DNA of 64,000 nucleotides from Bosea sp. (in: a-proteobacteria) (GTDB lineage: Bacteria > Pseudomonadota > Alphaproteobacteria > Rhizobiales > Beijerinckiaceae). Below, in pieces: positions 1 to 7,527 of this stretch. The stretch spans positions 2,480,501 to 2,544,500 of the forward strand of contig NZ_JAMLIX010000001.1 in assembly GCF_023953965.1 (NCBI RefSeq). The letters run 5' to 3'. The position numbers were made by a program, and so were the translations under genes. Positions within the stretch are counted from its first letter, which is position 1, and each line of letters opens with the position of its first letter. The notes under the pieces are model-generated. The model ran no database searches. It had not been told where the DNA came from and saw only the letters and a program-made list of their open reading frames with translations.

Positions 1-46
1 CGCTGTCTCATTGACAACCCCGACTCCCGGTTCTTACCTCCCTAGG

Positions 47-64
47 ATGGCCGAATACGGCCAT
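47..64 (+). promoter_or_regulatory. Hairpin in the leader of hpf
   Basis: Perfect 7-bp inverted repeat (47-53 with 58-64) around a 4-base loop, ending 25 bases before the hpf start. A TTGACA hexamer at 11-16 could be a -35 box, but no good -10 box follows at 17 bases. Bases 1-46 hold no recognisable gene; the upstream neighbour lies outside the window. Confidence 0.35.
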
Positions 65-88
65 GGCTAAACCAAGGGGAAGCAGTTC

Positions 89-673
89 ATGAGCTTGCGA
101 ATCTCCGGCAAGAATCTCGATGTCGGCGAGGCCCTGCGCGGCCAGGCCGAGGAGCGGGTCGCCGCGGCGGTCAGCAAATATTACGAGGGCGGCTATCAGG
201 GCCACGTCACGGTCGACAAGGACGGCTCCGCCTTCCGCACCGACGGCGTCCTGCACCTCTCCTCCGGGATCACGCTGGAAGCCTCCGCCACCGCGCACGA
301 TGCCTATGCCAGCCTCGACAAGATGGCCGAGCGCATCGAGAAGCGGCTGAGGCGCTACAAGCGCCGGCTGAAGGATCGTTCGGGCGGCAATGGCCGCGAT
401 GCCGGAATCGCAATCCCCAGCTATGTGATCGCGGCGCCCGCCGACGATATCGAGGAATTCGACGGGGCCGCGGGCGGCGACAACCCGGTGATCGTCGCGG
501 AATCGACCAAATCCCTGCATGTCATGACGGTGGGCGACGCGGTCGCCGAGCTCGATCTGACGGGCGCGCCGGTGATCGTCTTCCGCCACGCTGGCAATGA
601 CCGCATGAACATCGTATACCGCCGCCGCGACGGCAATATCGGCTGGATCGACCCGCCGGCATCGTTGTCCTGA
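89..673 (+). CDS. hpf: Long-form ribosome hibernation promoting factor (HPF/RaiA)
   Basis: Predicted to bind the 30S decoding region of idle ribosomes and to pair ribosomes into inactive dimers in starved cells. The 194-residue length is that of the long form. Residues about 1-105 form the RaiA-like domain with the basic segment KRLRRYKRRLK near its end, and residues about 130-190 form the C-terminal dimerisation domain (IVAESTKSLHVMTVGDAV, then NIVYRRRDGNIGWIDP). A Shine-Dalgarno-like aagggga lies 8 bases before the ATG. ptsN follows in the same direction, matching the common alphaproteobacterial rpoN-hpf-ptsN order; rpoN would lie left of the window. The family assignment is secure. Confidence 0.95.
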   Translation: MSLRISGKNLDVGEALRGQAEERVAAAVSKYYEGGYQGHVTVDKDGSAFRTDGVLHLSSGITLEASATAHDAYASLDKMAERIEKRLRRYKRRLKDRSGGNGRDAGIAIPSYVIAAPADDIEEFDGAAGGDNPVIVAESTKSLHVMTVGDAVAELDLTGAPVIVFRHAGNDRMNIVYRRRDGNIGWIDPPASLS

Positions 674-746
674 AGGCCGGCGGGGTTCCGCACCGGCCGT
701 CGAACCTGACCCGCGCCGCCGGCTTGTCGACCGGCGCGGGACATGC

Positions 747-1220
747 ATGGACGGGCGAATGACGCTGACCGATCTCCTGAGCCCCGCCGCGGTGATCTCG
801 CCGCTGCGGGCCAACGGCAAGAAGCAGGCTCTGCAGGAGCTTGCCCAGCATGCCGCTTTGCTGACGGGCCTGCCCGACCGCGAGGTTTTCGAGGCCCTGC
901 TCCAGCGCGAGCGCCTCGGCTCGACCGGGATCGGCGACGGCATCGCGATCCCGCACGGCCGGCTGCCGGGCATCGAGCGCCTCGTCGGCCTCTTCGCCCG
1001 CACCGAGAAGCCGATCGATTTCGACGCGCTCGACGGCCAGCCCGTCGACATCGTCTTCGTGCTGATCGCTCCCGAAGGGGCGGGCGCCGATCATCTCAAG
1101 GCGCTGGCCCGTGTCGCGCGCGTGCTGCGCAACCAGTCCGTGCTCGAGCAGGTGCGCAAGGTGCGCGATCCGGCCGCGATCTACGCCATCCTCGCCGAAG
1201 CGGCCGTGCAGGCGGCGTGA
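747..1220 (+). CDS. ptsN: Nitrogen-regulatory PTS EIIA protein (PtsN/EIIA-Ntr)
   Basis: Phosphoryl acceptor of the nitrogen PTS, which tunes potassium transport, nitrogen and stress responses rather than importing sugar. The single EIIA type-2 domain spans almost the whole protein. The phosphorylated histidine is H70 in GIAIPHGRLPG, within the family motif. The 157-residue length is normal. An internal ATG at 759 (MTLTDLLSP) is an equally good start and matches the N-terminus of many relatives, so the first four residues are uncertain. It follows hpf by 73 bases on the same strand and is probably co-transcribed. Confidence 0.93.
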   Translation: MDGRMTLTDLLSPAAVISPLRANGKKQALQELAQHAALLTGLPDREVFEALLQRERLGSTGIGDGIAIPHGRLPGIERLVGLFARTEKPIDFDALDGQPVDIVFVLIAPEGAGADHLKALARVARVLRNQSVLEQVRKVRDPAAIYAILAEAAVQAA

Positions 1221-1229
1221 GGCGCTGTC

Positions 1230-1263
1230 ATTCCGAGTTTTTCGCTGCGCGAAGCCCCGGAAT
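1230..1263 (+). repeat. Imperfect hairpin downstream of ptsN
   Basis: Outer arms attccg/cggaat (1230-1235 with 1258-1263) enclose inner arms ttcgc/gcgaa (1241-1245 with 1248-1252). It starts 10 bases after the ptsN stop. It may act as a terminator but has no T-run; it also resembles the short GTCATTCC-type palindromes scattered between genes in related genomes. Confidence 0.4.
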
Positions 1264-1313
1264 AACGATGGCGCTGCGTTCGGCGCTCTCAGCTTAAACG
1301 CGTTAAAGACTGC

Positions 1314-1342
1314 TTGGACGTGGCGCCGCGACCGGCTATGAC
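1314..1342 (+). promoter_or_regulatory. Candidate promoter of the fumarase gene
   Basis: TTGGAC at 1314-1319 (CTTGGAC with the preceding base) and TATGAC at 1337-1342 are separated by exactly 17 bases and lie 66 bases before the fumarase ATG. The match to consensus is only moderate. Confidence 0.3.
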
Positions 1343-1407
1343 CCCGGCCAGACGGCGTCGCGCCGGCCATCCGCGCGCGGCGCGCCCTGCTTCGGAGCCC
1401 GCGAGCC

Positions 1408-3024
1408 ATGGCCTATACGCATGTCGACCTCTTCCCGCTCGGTGAGGATACGACGCCCTATCGCAAGCTCGGCAGCGAGGGCGTCGGCATCGAGACGTTT
1501 CGCGGCCGCGAGATCCTCAGCGTCTCGCGCGAGGCGATCCGCCGGCTCTCCGAGCAGGCTTTCATCGACATCAACCACCTGCTGCGTCCCGGCCATCTCG
1601 CGCAGCTCGCAAAAATCCTCGACGATCCCGAAGCGACCTCGAACGACAAGTTCGTCGCCTACGACCTCCTGAAGAACGCCAACATCGCCGCCGGCGGCGT
1701 GCTGCCGATGTGCCAGGACACCGGCACCGCGATCGTGATGGGCAAGAAGGGCCGCAAGGTCTGGACCGACGGCGACGACGAGGCGGCGCTCGGCGAGGGC
1801 GTCCATGATGCCTATTTCAAGCGTAACCTGCGCTATTCGCAGCTAGCCCCGCTCTCGATGTTCGAGGAGAAGAACACCGCGACCAACCTGCCGGCGCAGA
1901 TCGACATCTATGCCGAGGGTGAGGACGCCTACAAGTTCCTCTTCGTCTGCAAGGGCGGCGGCTCGGCCAACAAGACCTTCCTCTACCAGGCGACGCCCTC
2001 GCTCCTGACGAAGGAGCGGATGATGGCGTTCCTGAAGGAGAAGATCCTGACGCTGGGCACCGCCGCCTGCCCGCCCTATCACCTCGCCATCGTCATCGGC
2101 GGCACCTCGGCCGAGCAGAACCTCAAGACGGTGAAGCTCGCCTCGACCCGCTATCTCGACGCGCTGCCGACCAGGGGCTCGCCCTCGGGCCACGCCTTCC
2201 GCGATATCGAGATGGAGGAGGAGGTCCACAAGATGACGCAGGCGCTCGGCGTCGGCGCCCAGTTCGGCGGCAAGTATTTCTGCCATGACGTGCGCGTCAT
2301 CCGCCTGCCGCGCCACGGCGCCTCGCTGCCGATCGGGCTCGGCGTCTCCTGCTCGGCCGACCGCCAGGCCAGGGGCAAGATCACGAAGGACGGCATCTTC
2401 CTCGAGGCGCTGGAGACCGACCCGTCGAAATACCTGCCGGATGTCGACGAGGCGAAGCTCGGCGGCGCCGTCGTCAGGATCGACCTGAACCGGCCGATGA
2501 GCGAGATCCTCGCCACCCTGTCGCAGCACCCGGTCAAGACGCGGCTGTCGCTCACCGGCACCATCGTCGTCGCGCGCGACCTCGCCCATGCCAAGATCCG
2601 CGAGCGGCTGGAGCGCGGCGAGGGCATGCCCGATTATTTCAAGAACCACCCGGTCTATTACGCCGGCCCGGCCAAGACGCCGGCGGGCTTCGCCTCGGGC
2701 TCCTTCGGGCCCACCACGGCGGGGCGCATGGATTCCTTCGTCGACCAGTTCCAGTCCTTCGGCGGCTCGATGGTGATGCTGGCCAAGGGCAACCGCTCGG
2801 CGGCTGTCCGGGAAGCCTGCAAGACCCATGGCGGCTTCTATCTCGGCTCGATCGGCGGCCCGGCGGCGCGCCTCGCGCAGGACTGCATCCGCAAGGTCGA
2901 GGTGCTGGAATATCCGGAGCTCGGCATGGAGGCGGTCTGGAAGATCGAGGTCGAGGATTTCCCGGCCTTCATCGTCATCGACGACAAGGGCAACGACTTC
3001 TTCAAGGAGCTGAACCTCGGATGA
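1408..3024 (+). CDS. fumA: Class I fumarate hydratase (iron-sulfur, FumA/FumB type)
   Basis: Reversible hydration of fumarate to malate in the TCA cycle, in the cytoplasm, using an oxygen-sensitive [4Fe-4S] cluster. The protein has 538 residues, as expected for the fused alpha/beta class I enzyme. Cysteines C102 (VLPMCQDTG), C221 (GTAACPPYH) and C315 (GVSCSADR) have the same spacing (119 and 94 residues) as the cluster ligands of E. coli FumA. The C-terminal half carries the GPTTAGRMDSFVDQFQ region typical of the beta domain. Its stop overlaps the start of the next small gene by 4 bases. No class II fumarase is present in the window. Confidence 0.96.
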   Translation: MAYTHVDLFPLGEDTTPYRKLGSEGVGIETFRGREILSVSREAIRRLSEQAFIDINHLLRPGHLAQLAKILDDPEATSNDKFVAYDLLKNANIAAGGVLPMCQDTGTAIVMGKKGRKVWTDGDDEAALGEGVHDAYFKRNLRYSQLAPLSMFEEKNTATNLPAQIDIYAEGEDAYKFLFVCKGGGSANKTFLYQATPSLLTKERMMAFLKEKILTLGTAACPPYHLAIVIGGTSAEQNLKTVKLASTRYLDALPTRGSPSGHAFRDIEMEEEVHKMTQALGVGAQFGGKYFCHDVRVIRLPRHGASLPIGLGVSCSADRQARGKITKDGIFLEALETDPSKYLPDVDEAKLGGAVVRIDLNRPMSEILATLSQHPVKTRLSLTGTIVVARDLAHAKIRERLERGEGMPDYFKNHPVYYAGPAKTPAGFASGSFGPTTAGRMDSFVDQFQSFGGSMVMLAKGNRSAAVREACKTHGGFYLGSIGGPAARLAQDCIRKVEVLEYPELGMEAVWKIEVEDFPAFIVIDDKGNDFFKELNLG

Positions 3025-3344
3025 GGCTCGCCCTCGCCGCGGCGGTGCTGCTGCTGGCAGGCTCCGCGCTTGCCCAGCAGCCGCGCCCGGCGACCTGCTC
3101 GCGCGACCTGTTCCAGAACGACGCCGCTTTCCGCCGTGAGCAGACGCGGCTTTCCGCGGTGGCGACAGCCGACCCGGCGACGCAGTGCCGGGCCTATCGC
3201 GAGCATGTCGGCTATCTCCAGAAGGCGCGTTCGGTCTTCGCCACCTGCCAGAGCGGCGGCGAGCGTGAGCGCAACGTCGCGGAGATGGATGCGGAGCTTG
3301 CGAACTACCGCGCGCTGATCGCCAATCGCTGCGGCGGACGGTGA
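3021..3344 (+). CDS. Small secreted cysteine-containing protein, function unknown
   Basis: 107 residues beginning with a clear Sec signal peptide (MRLALAAAVLLLAGSALAQQ), cleavage expected around residue 18-19. The mature part has four cysteines (ATCSRD, TQCRAY, FATCQS, ANRCGG), suggesting two disulfides, and is mostly polar and helical. The ATG overlaps the fumarase stop (ATGA), so the two are translationally coupled although no functional link is obvious. I do not recognise a named family. The coding bias and signal peptide argue for a real gene. Confidence 0.75.
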   Translation: MRLALAAAVLLLAGSALAQQPRPATCSRDLFQNDAAFRREQTRLSAVATADPATQCRAYREHVGYLQKARSVFATCQSGGERERNVAEMDAELANYRALIANRCGGR

Positions 3345-3351
3345 GCCCCGC

Positions 3352-3386
3352 CCGTCATTGCGAGGGGCGCGGGCTCGCAATGACGG
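3352..3386. repeat. Perfect 13-bp inverted repeat (dispersed intergenic palindrome type)
   Basis: Arms 3352-3364 and 3374-3386 are perfectly complementary around a 9-base loop, with core CGTCATTGCGAG. Palindromes with this core are, to my knowledge, dispersed between genes in many alphaproteobacteria. It may also end transcription after the fumarase operon, but there is no T-run. Confidence 0.7.
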
Positions 3387-3428
3387 CACAGCGTGGTAGT
3401 AACCTTCCGGAACAATCGAAAGACGCTC

Positions 3429-4079
3429 ATGACCGACCAGCCGCCGCTCCAGATCGCCGTCCTGCCGGTGACGCCGTTCCAGCAGAACTGCTCGATCATC
3501 TGGGAGAGCGCGACGAAGCAGGCGGCGATCGTGGATCCCGGCGGCGATGTGGGTCGCCTGCGGGCGGCCATCGCCGAGCTCGGCGTCACGCCCGTGGCGA
3601 TCTGGCTGACACATGGCCATCTCGACCATGCCGGCGGCGCGACCGAGCTTTCAAAGGCGTTGTCGATCCCGATCATCGGGCCGCATGAGGACGACAAGTT
3701 CCTGCTCGACACCCTGCCCGAACAGGGGCTGATCTTCGATATCCCCGGCATGAAGGCGGTCGTGCCGACGCGCTGGCTGAAGGACGGCGACGAGGTCTCG
3801 CTCGGCGGGCTCACCTTCTCGGTCCGGCACGTACCCGGCCATTCGCCCGGCCACGTCACCTTCTTCCAGAAGGAGCTGCGCTTCCTCTTGGCCGGCGACA
3901 CGGTCTTCGCCGGCTCCGTCGGCCGCACCGATTTCCCCTATGGCGACCATGAGGCGCTGATCGGCGGCATCAGGACGAAGCTCCTGCCGCTCGGCGACGA
4001 CGTCCAGTTCCTGCCGGGCCACGGCCCGGCCAGCACATTGGGCGAGGAACGGCGGACCAATCCGTTCCTGCGGGGTTGA
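3429..4079 (+). CDS. Metallo-beta-lactamase-fold hydrolase (glyoxalase II-like)
   Basis: Single-domain zinc hydrolase of 216 residues, probably acting on thioesters such as hydroxyacyl-glutathione. The metal motif THGHLDHAGG (HxHxDH) is near residues 60-68, followed by HVPGHSPGHV, LLAGDTVFAGSVGRTDFP (bridging Asp) and FLPGHGPAS (last His), all in family order. It is too short to carry the full glyoxalase II C-terminal domain. The ATG at 3429 gives the usual family N-terminus (MTDQPPLQIAVLPVTPFQQN); a start at 3393 would add residues lying against the palindrome at 3352-3386. It converges with the next gene, 27 bases away. Confidence 0.88.
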   Translation: MTDQPPLQIAVLPVTPFQQNCSIIWESATKQAAIVDPGGDVGRLRAAIAELGVTPVAIWLTHGHLDHAGGATELSKALSIPIIGPHEDDKFLLDTLPEQGLIFDIPGMKAVVPTRWLKDGDEVSLGGLTFSVRHVPGHSPGHVTFFQKELRFLLAGDTVFAGSVGRTDFPYGDHEALIGGIRTKLLPLGDDVQFLPGHGPASTLGEERRTNPFLRG

Positions 4080-4106
4080 ACTTCAGGCCGCCCGGCTTCT
4101 CGTATT

Positions 4107-4376
4107 TCAGATGCGGCCGCGGTCGAAATTGTTGTGGCGCCGCCGCGTATGATGGTGCTTCCAGTGCCGGCGGTCGACGGAGCCGGGGGGCCGTTCGCGC
4201 TGACGGCGCTTGCGGCGGTTCTGGCTGAATTCCGCATCCACCCCGTCGAGCCCATGCGCGATCTCGGCGGGGAGATTTTCGGAAGAGGGGGCTGCGGCCT
4301 GCGCGCCCGTCGTTTTCGCAAGACCCGCAGCGACGATGCCGCCGATGAGCGCGGTCAGAAATGAGCGTCGATTCAA
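4107..4376 (-). CDS. Small twin-arginine-signal protein, His/Arg-rich tail, function unknown
   Basis: 89 residues from a TTG start at 4376, chosen because a GGGAG Shine-Dalgarno lies about 7 bases upstream and because it places a twin-arginine signal (NRRSFLTALIGGIVAAGLA) at the very N-terminus, with likely cleavage near AQA around residue 27. The mature part is short and ends in a strongly basic, histidine-rich tail (RRHWKHHHTRRRHNNF). Longer in-frame readings upstream look like shadow sequence. It lies 83 bases downstream of another basic secreted protein on the same strand. Metal or nucleic-acid binding is possible but unproven. Confidence 0.6.
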   Translation of the reverse strand: MNRRSFLTALIGGIVAAGLAKTTGAQAAAPSSENLPAEIAHGLDGVDAEFSQNRRKRRQRERPPGSVDRRHWKHHHTRRRHNNFDRGRI

Positions 4377-4459
4377 CGGAAACTCCCTGGTCTTTGCGTC
4401 CCGGGCCTGAGTGTCGCGCGGGACGCCGGCGCGGGTCAACCTCGGCTTCCCGCTTCGGT

Positions 4460-4912
4460 TCACCAGCGCGGGCAGACGTCCCAGAAGCCGTGCGTGCGGG
4501 CGTGGTTGGTGTAGAACCAGCAGTAATTGGCGCGCGGCGGCGGCCCGGCCCAGGACGAGGCCGCGGCGCCGGCCACGAAGCCGATCGCGGCGCCGGCCGC
4601 GATGGCGCCGCCCGGATGCCAGGTGCGGCGCGGATGCACGACGACGATATTGTTCGAGCGGCGGTGGAGGTTGTGCTGAGGCCGATGGTGGATCGTCTGG
4701 CGCGAGCGCTGGTGCACGTTGTTGCGCGGACGCTGCGCGGGGCGGTTCACATGCTGGCCGCGCCCGGCCTGAACGCGACCGCGCGCGGCATCGCGCTGGC
4801 CTTGCGAAACCCGCTGGGCCTGGGCGGCATCGGTGATGGCGAGCGGCGGCACCAGGCCGGCGAGGATCGCGAAGAGCATCGCGATCGATTTCGGCTTCAG
4901 ATAGCTGCGCAT
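4460..4912 (-). CDS. Secreted His/Arg/Asn-rich protein with hydrophobic glycine-rich segment
   Basis: 150 residues from the ATG at 4912, preceded by GGGGGA about 6 bases upstream. Residues 1-32 form a signal peptide (MRSYLKPKSIAMLFAILAGL, ending AQA). Residues about 35-95 are Arg/Gln/His/Asn-rich and probably disordered. Then come a Gly/Ala hydrophobic stretch (GGAIAAGAAIGFVAGAAA) and a cysteine-bearing end (YCWFYTNHARTHGFWDVC). This end resembles small envelope proteins common in Hyphomicrobiales whose role is not established. It is on the same strand as the Tat-signal gene downstream and they may be co-transcribed. Confidence 0.7.
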   Translation of the reverse strand: MRSYLKPKSIAMLFAILAGLVPPLAITDAAQAQRVSQGQRDAARGRVQAGRGQHVNRPAQRPRNNVHQRSRQTIHHRPQHNLHRRSNNIVVVHPRRTWHPGGAIAAGAAIGFVAGAAASSWAGPPPRANYCWFYTNHARTHGFWDVCPRW

Positions 4913-4943
4913 GGCATTCCCCCGAGGATTGTTTGCGATGGTG

Positions 4944-4961
4944 TCGGCTTTTGAAAGCCGA
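4944..4961 (-). promoter_or_regulatory. Hairpin in the leader of the secreted His-rich protein gene
   Basis: Perfect 8-bp arms (4944-4951 with 4954-4961) around a 2-base loop, 31 bases before the 4912 start on the minus strand. A weaker 6-bp repeat follows at 4973-4989. The rest of the gap 4913-5167 shows no gene. Confidence 0.3.
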
Positions 4962-5167
4962 TCGAGACTGAACGGAGCATGAAGCTCCGGCAGCCGCCAG
5001 AAACGGCAACGGCCATGCAGCGGAACGGTGCGCGTACATCCGGCGTCACACGTTCGGCCCATGGCCGTCTTGGCGACGGAGGACCGTGGAACGTCCTCGA
5101 CATCGCCGTGACGGCTATATGGGATGGCATTGCGGCCTTTTCAAGGGCCGCCCTGCCGCAGCCGCGT

Positions 5168-5683
5168 TCAGGCGAAGACGCCCTTCAGGAAATCCCGCTT
5201 GCCGATCTGGAAGCCGTTCTCGCGCAGGATGTCGTAGGCGGTCGTGGCGTGGAAGTAGAAATTGGGGATGGCGTAGCGGGTGAGATAGACCTCTCCGGTC
5301 AAGGTCACGGGCGCCGAGGCGGCGTGCGGGAGGGTGATCTCGCGGGCAAGCCCGGCATCGAGCGCGGCGCCATCGGCCGCCGCGACGAAGGCGAGCGTCC
5401 TGGCGATGCGCTCCTTCAGCTCCGGGAAGGTCTTCTCCTCGTCGGGGAAGCGCGGGTTGTCGCCGCCGGAGAGGCGCGCCACGCTGTTCTTGGCGAAATC
5501 GCAGCAGAGCTGGATCTGGCGGGTGAAGGCGAGCATGTCGGGAGCGAGCCGCGCGTTCAGCAGCACCTCCGGCTGGATCTTGCGGTCCTGCGCCTGCTCG
5601 AGCGCCTTGTCGAGAATGGCGTCGAGCGCCTTCAGCGTCTGAACGAAGCCGGAAAGGGCGGCGGCCTGGACTGTGAGCGGCAT
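5168..5683 (-). CDS. DUF1993 family protein
   Basis: 171 residues from the ATG at 5683, which has GAGGA about 7 bases upstream; the open frame extends further but the extension is not typical. Sequence landmarks are MPLTVQAAALSGFVQTLKALDAILDKA at the start, RLAPDMLAFTRQIQLCCDFAKN in the middle and YAIPNFYFHATTAYDILRENG near the end, all as in DUF1993. These proteins are predicted to be small cytoplasmic helical bundles related to DinB-type folds; no activity is established. The gene lies downstream of efp on the same strand, separated by a likely efp terminator. Confidence 0.85.
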   Translation of the reverse strand: MPLTVQAAALSGFVQTLKALDAILDKALEQAQDRKIQPEVLLNARLAPDMLAFTRQIQLCCDFAKNSVARLSGGDNPRFPDEEKTFPELKERIARTLAFVAAADGAALDAGLAREITLPHAASAPVTLTGEVYLTRYAIPNFYFHATTAYDILRENGFQIGKRDFLKGVFA

Positions 5684-5707
5684 GGCATATCCTCGACAAA
5701 ACGACGA

Positions 5708-5726
5708 CGGGCCCGGAAAGGGCCCG
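5708..5726 (-). terminator. Likely intrinsic terminator of efp
   Basis: Perfect 7-bp GC-only stem (5708-5714 with 5720-5726) with a 5-base loop, 51 bases past the efp stop. On the minus strand the stem is followed by tcgtcgttttgtcg, a weak T-rich tract. It separates efp from the DUF1993 gene. Confidence 0.55.
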
Positions 5727-5776
5727 CCGCAAGTCGTTATAGCGGATATTCCTTCAGCCCGCTCTGCGCTGGGCAA

Positions 5777-6346
5777 TCAATCTTTCGCGCGCTCGACATA
5801 GGAGCCGTCGGCCGTCATCACGACGATGCGGGTGCCGACGCCGATATGCGGCGGAACGGCGCTGCGCACGCCGTTGGAGAGGATCGCCGGCTTGTAGGAG
5901 GAGGAGGCGGTCTGGCCCTTGGTCACCGGCTCGGTCTCGACGACCTCGAGCGTCACGCGCTGCGGCAGCTCGATCGCCACCGCCTTGTCCTCGAACACCG
6001 AAAGCGAGACCTTCATGCCCTCCTGAAGATAGGGCGCGGTATCACCGACCACGTCCTTGTCGACCGGGATCTGGTCGTAGCTCTCCGGGTTCATGAAGAC
6101 GTATTGCTCGCCGTCCTGGTAGAGATAGGTGAAGTCGCGGTCCTCGACATAGGCGCGCTCGACCTGCTCGGTGGTCTTGTAGCGCTGCGTCACCTTCACG
6201 CCGTCGGCGATGCGGCGCATGTCGATCTGCGTCGTCGGCGTGCCCTTGCCGGGGAAGAAGCTCTCGGCCGAGAGCACCGAGCAGAGATGCCCGTCGACTT
6301 CGAGGACGTTGCCCTTGCGGACGGAAGAGGCGATGACCTTGACCAC
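5777..6346 (-). CDS. efp: Elongation factor P
   Basis: Binds the ribosome between P and E sites and relieves stalling at polyproline. The 189 residues form the usual three beta-barrel domains: KOW-like domain about 1-65, and OB domains about 66-128 and 129-189, with the conserved C-terminal signature region (PHIGVGTRIVVMTADGSYVERAKD). The tip lysine is K34 in FFPGKGTPT, the site that is beta-lysylated in EpmA-containing bacteria. The modification genes epmA and epmB are encoded divergently 116 bases away, so the tRNA-mimic lysine is very likely modified here. The start agrees with the family. Confidence 0.97.
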   Translation of the reverse strand: MVKVIASSVRKGNVLEVDGHLCSVLSAESFFPGKGTPTTQIDMRRIADGVKVTQRYKTTEQVERAYVEDRDFTYLYQDGEQYVFMNPESYDQIPVDKDVVGDTAPYLQEGMKVSLSVFEDKAVAIELPQRVTLEVVETEPVTKGQTASSSYKPAILSNGVRSAVPPHIGVGTRIVVMTADGSYVERAKD

Positions 6347-6462
6347 GTGAATGTCCTTCTGGTGCGCAGCCCGGCCGCGCGCTATACGAATTCCTGTCGC
6401 CGCGCCACTACCGCATTCGCGCGCGAAACGGAAGCTTCCCGACGGTTCCGACGCGAGATTCG

Positions 6463-7527
6463 ATGAGTTCCTCCCCCACGCCGTTGTGGCGGCCCGATGT
6501 CCATGCCGACCGCCGCCCGGCGCTTCTGGCGCGCGGGCGGATCAAGACGGCGCTTCGGCGCTGGTTCGAGGATCGCGGCTTCACCGAGGTCGAGGCTGCG
6601 ATCCTGCAGCGCTCGCCCGGCAACGAGACGCATCTGCACGGCTTCGCGACTACGCTGATCGACGATGCCGCTCAGAGCCATCCCTATTACCTGCACACCT
6701 CGCCTGAATTCGCGGCCAAGAAGCTGCTGGCGGCCGGCGAGACGCGCATCTTCGATTTCGCCCGCGTCTTCCGCAACCGCGAGCGCACGGCGCTGCACCA
6801 TCCCGAATTCACCATGCTGGAATGGTATCGCGCCGGCGAGGATTACGACGTGCTGATGCTGGATTGCGCGGCGCTGATGGCCGAGGCGGCGCGCGCCGCC
6901 GGCGCTTCCACCCTGCGCTGGCGCGAAACGCAAGCCGATCCCTTCGCCGAGCCCGAGCGGCTGACGCTCGACGACGCCTTCGCCCGCCATGCCGGCATCG
7001 ATCTCCTCGCGACCGTCTCGGCCGATGGCGCGACCGACCGCGCCGGGCTCGCGGCGCAGGCCGTTGCCGCCGGGATCCGGCTGGCGGAAGACGATAGCTG
7101 GTCAGACATCTTCAGCCGCGTTCTCAGCGAGCGCATCGAGCCGCATCTCGGCCGTGGCCGTGCCACGATCCTGTGCGAATATCCGATCAGCGAGGCCGCC
7201 CTCGCAAGGCCCAAGCCCGGCGATCCGCGTGTGGCCGAGCGCTTCGAGCTCTATGCCTGCGGCGTCGAGCTCGCCAATGCCTTCGGCGAGCTGACCGACC
7301 CGGCCCAGCAGCGCCGCCGCTTCGAGGCCGATATGGACGAGAAGGAGCGCATCTATGGCGAGCGCTATCCGATCGACGCGGATTTCCTGGCGGCGCTCGC
7401 GCTGATGCCGGCGGCGTCCGGCATCGCGCTCGGCTTCGACCGGCTGGCGATGCTCTGCACGGGTGCGCGCCGGATCGAGGACGTGCTCTGGACGCCGGTC
7501 GCGGAACCGGGCAGGGGAGAACCATGA
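6463..7527 (+). CDS. epmA: EF-P beta-lysine ligase (EpmA/PoxA/GenX)
   Basis: Class II lysyl-tRNA-synthetase-like enzyme lacking the anticodon domain, which activates (R)-beta-lysine with ATP and attaches it to the EF-P tip lysine. Length is 354 residues. Motif 2 is visible as FRNRERTALHHPEFTMLEWYR (two parts around residues 104-124) and motif 3 as GIALGFDRLAMLCTGARRIEDVL near the C-terminus. It is divergent from efp and its stop overlaps the start of epmB by 4 bases, giving a complete efp-modification locus. No hydroxylase gene (epmC) is seen, as expected outside gammaproteobacteria. Confidence 0.96.
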   Translation: MSSSPTPLWRPDVHADRRPALLARGRIKTALRRWFEDRGFTEVEAAILQRSPGNETHLHGFATTLIDDAAQSHPYYLHTSPEFAAKKLLAAGETRIFDFARVFRNRERTALHHPEFTMLEWYRAGEDYDVLMLDCAALMAEAARAAGASTLRWRETQADPFAEPERLTLDDAFARHAGIDLLATVSADGATDRAGLAAQAVAAGIRLAEDDSWSDIFSRVLSERIEPHLGRGRATILCEYPISEAALARPKPGDPRVAERFELYACGVELANAFGELTDPAQQRRRFEADMDEKERIYGERYPIDADFLAALALMPAASGIALGFDRLAMLCTGARRIEDVLWTPVAEPGRGEP

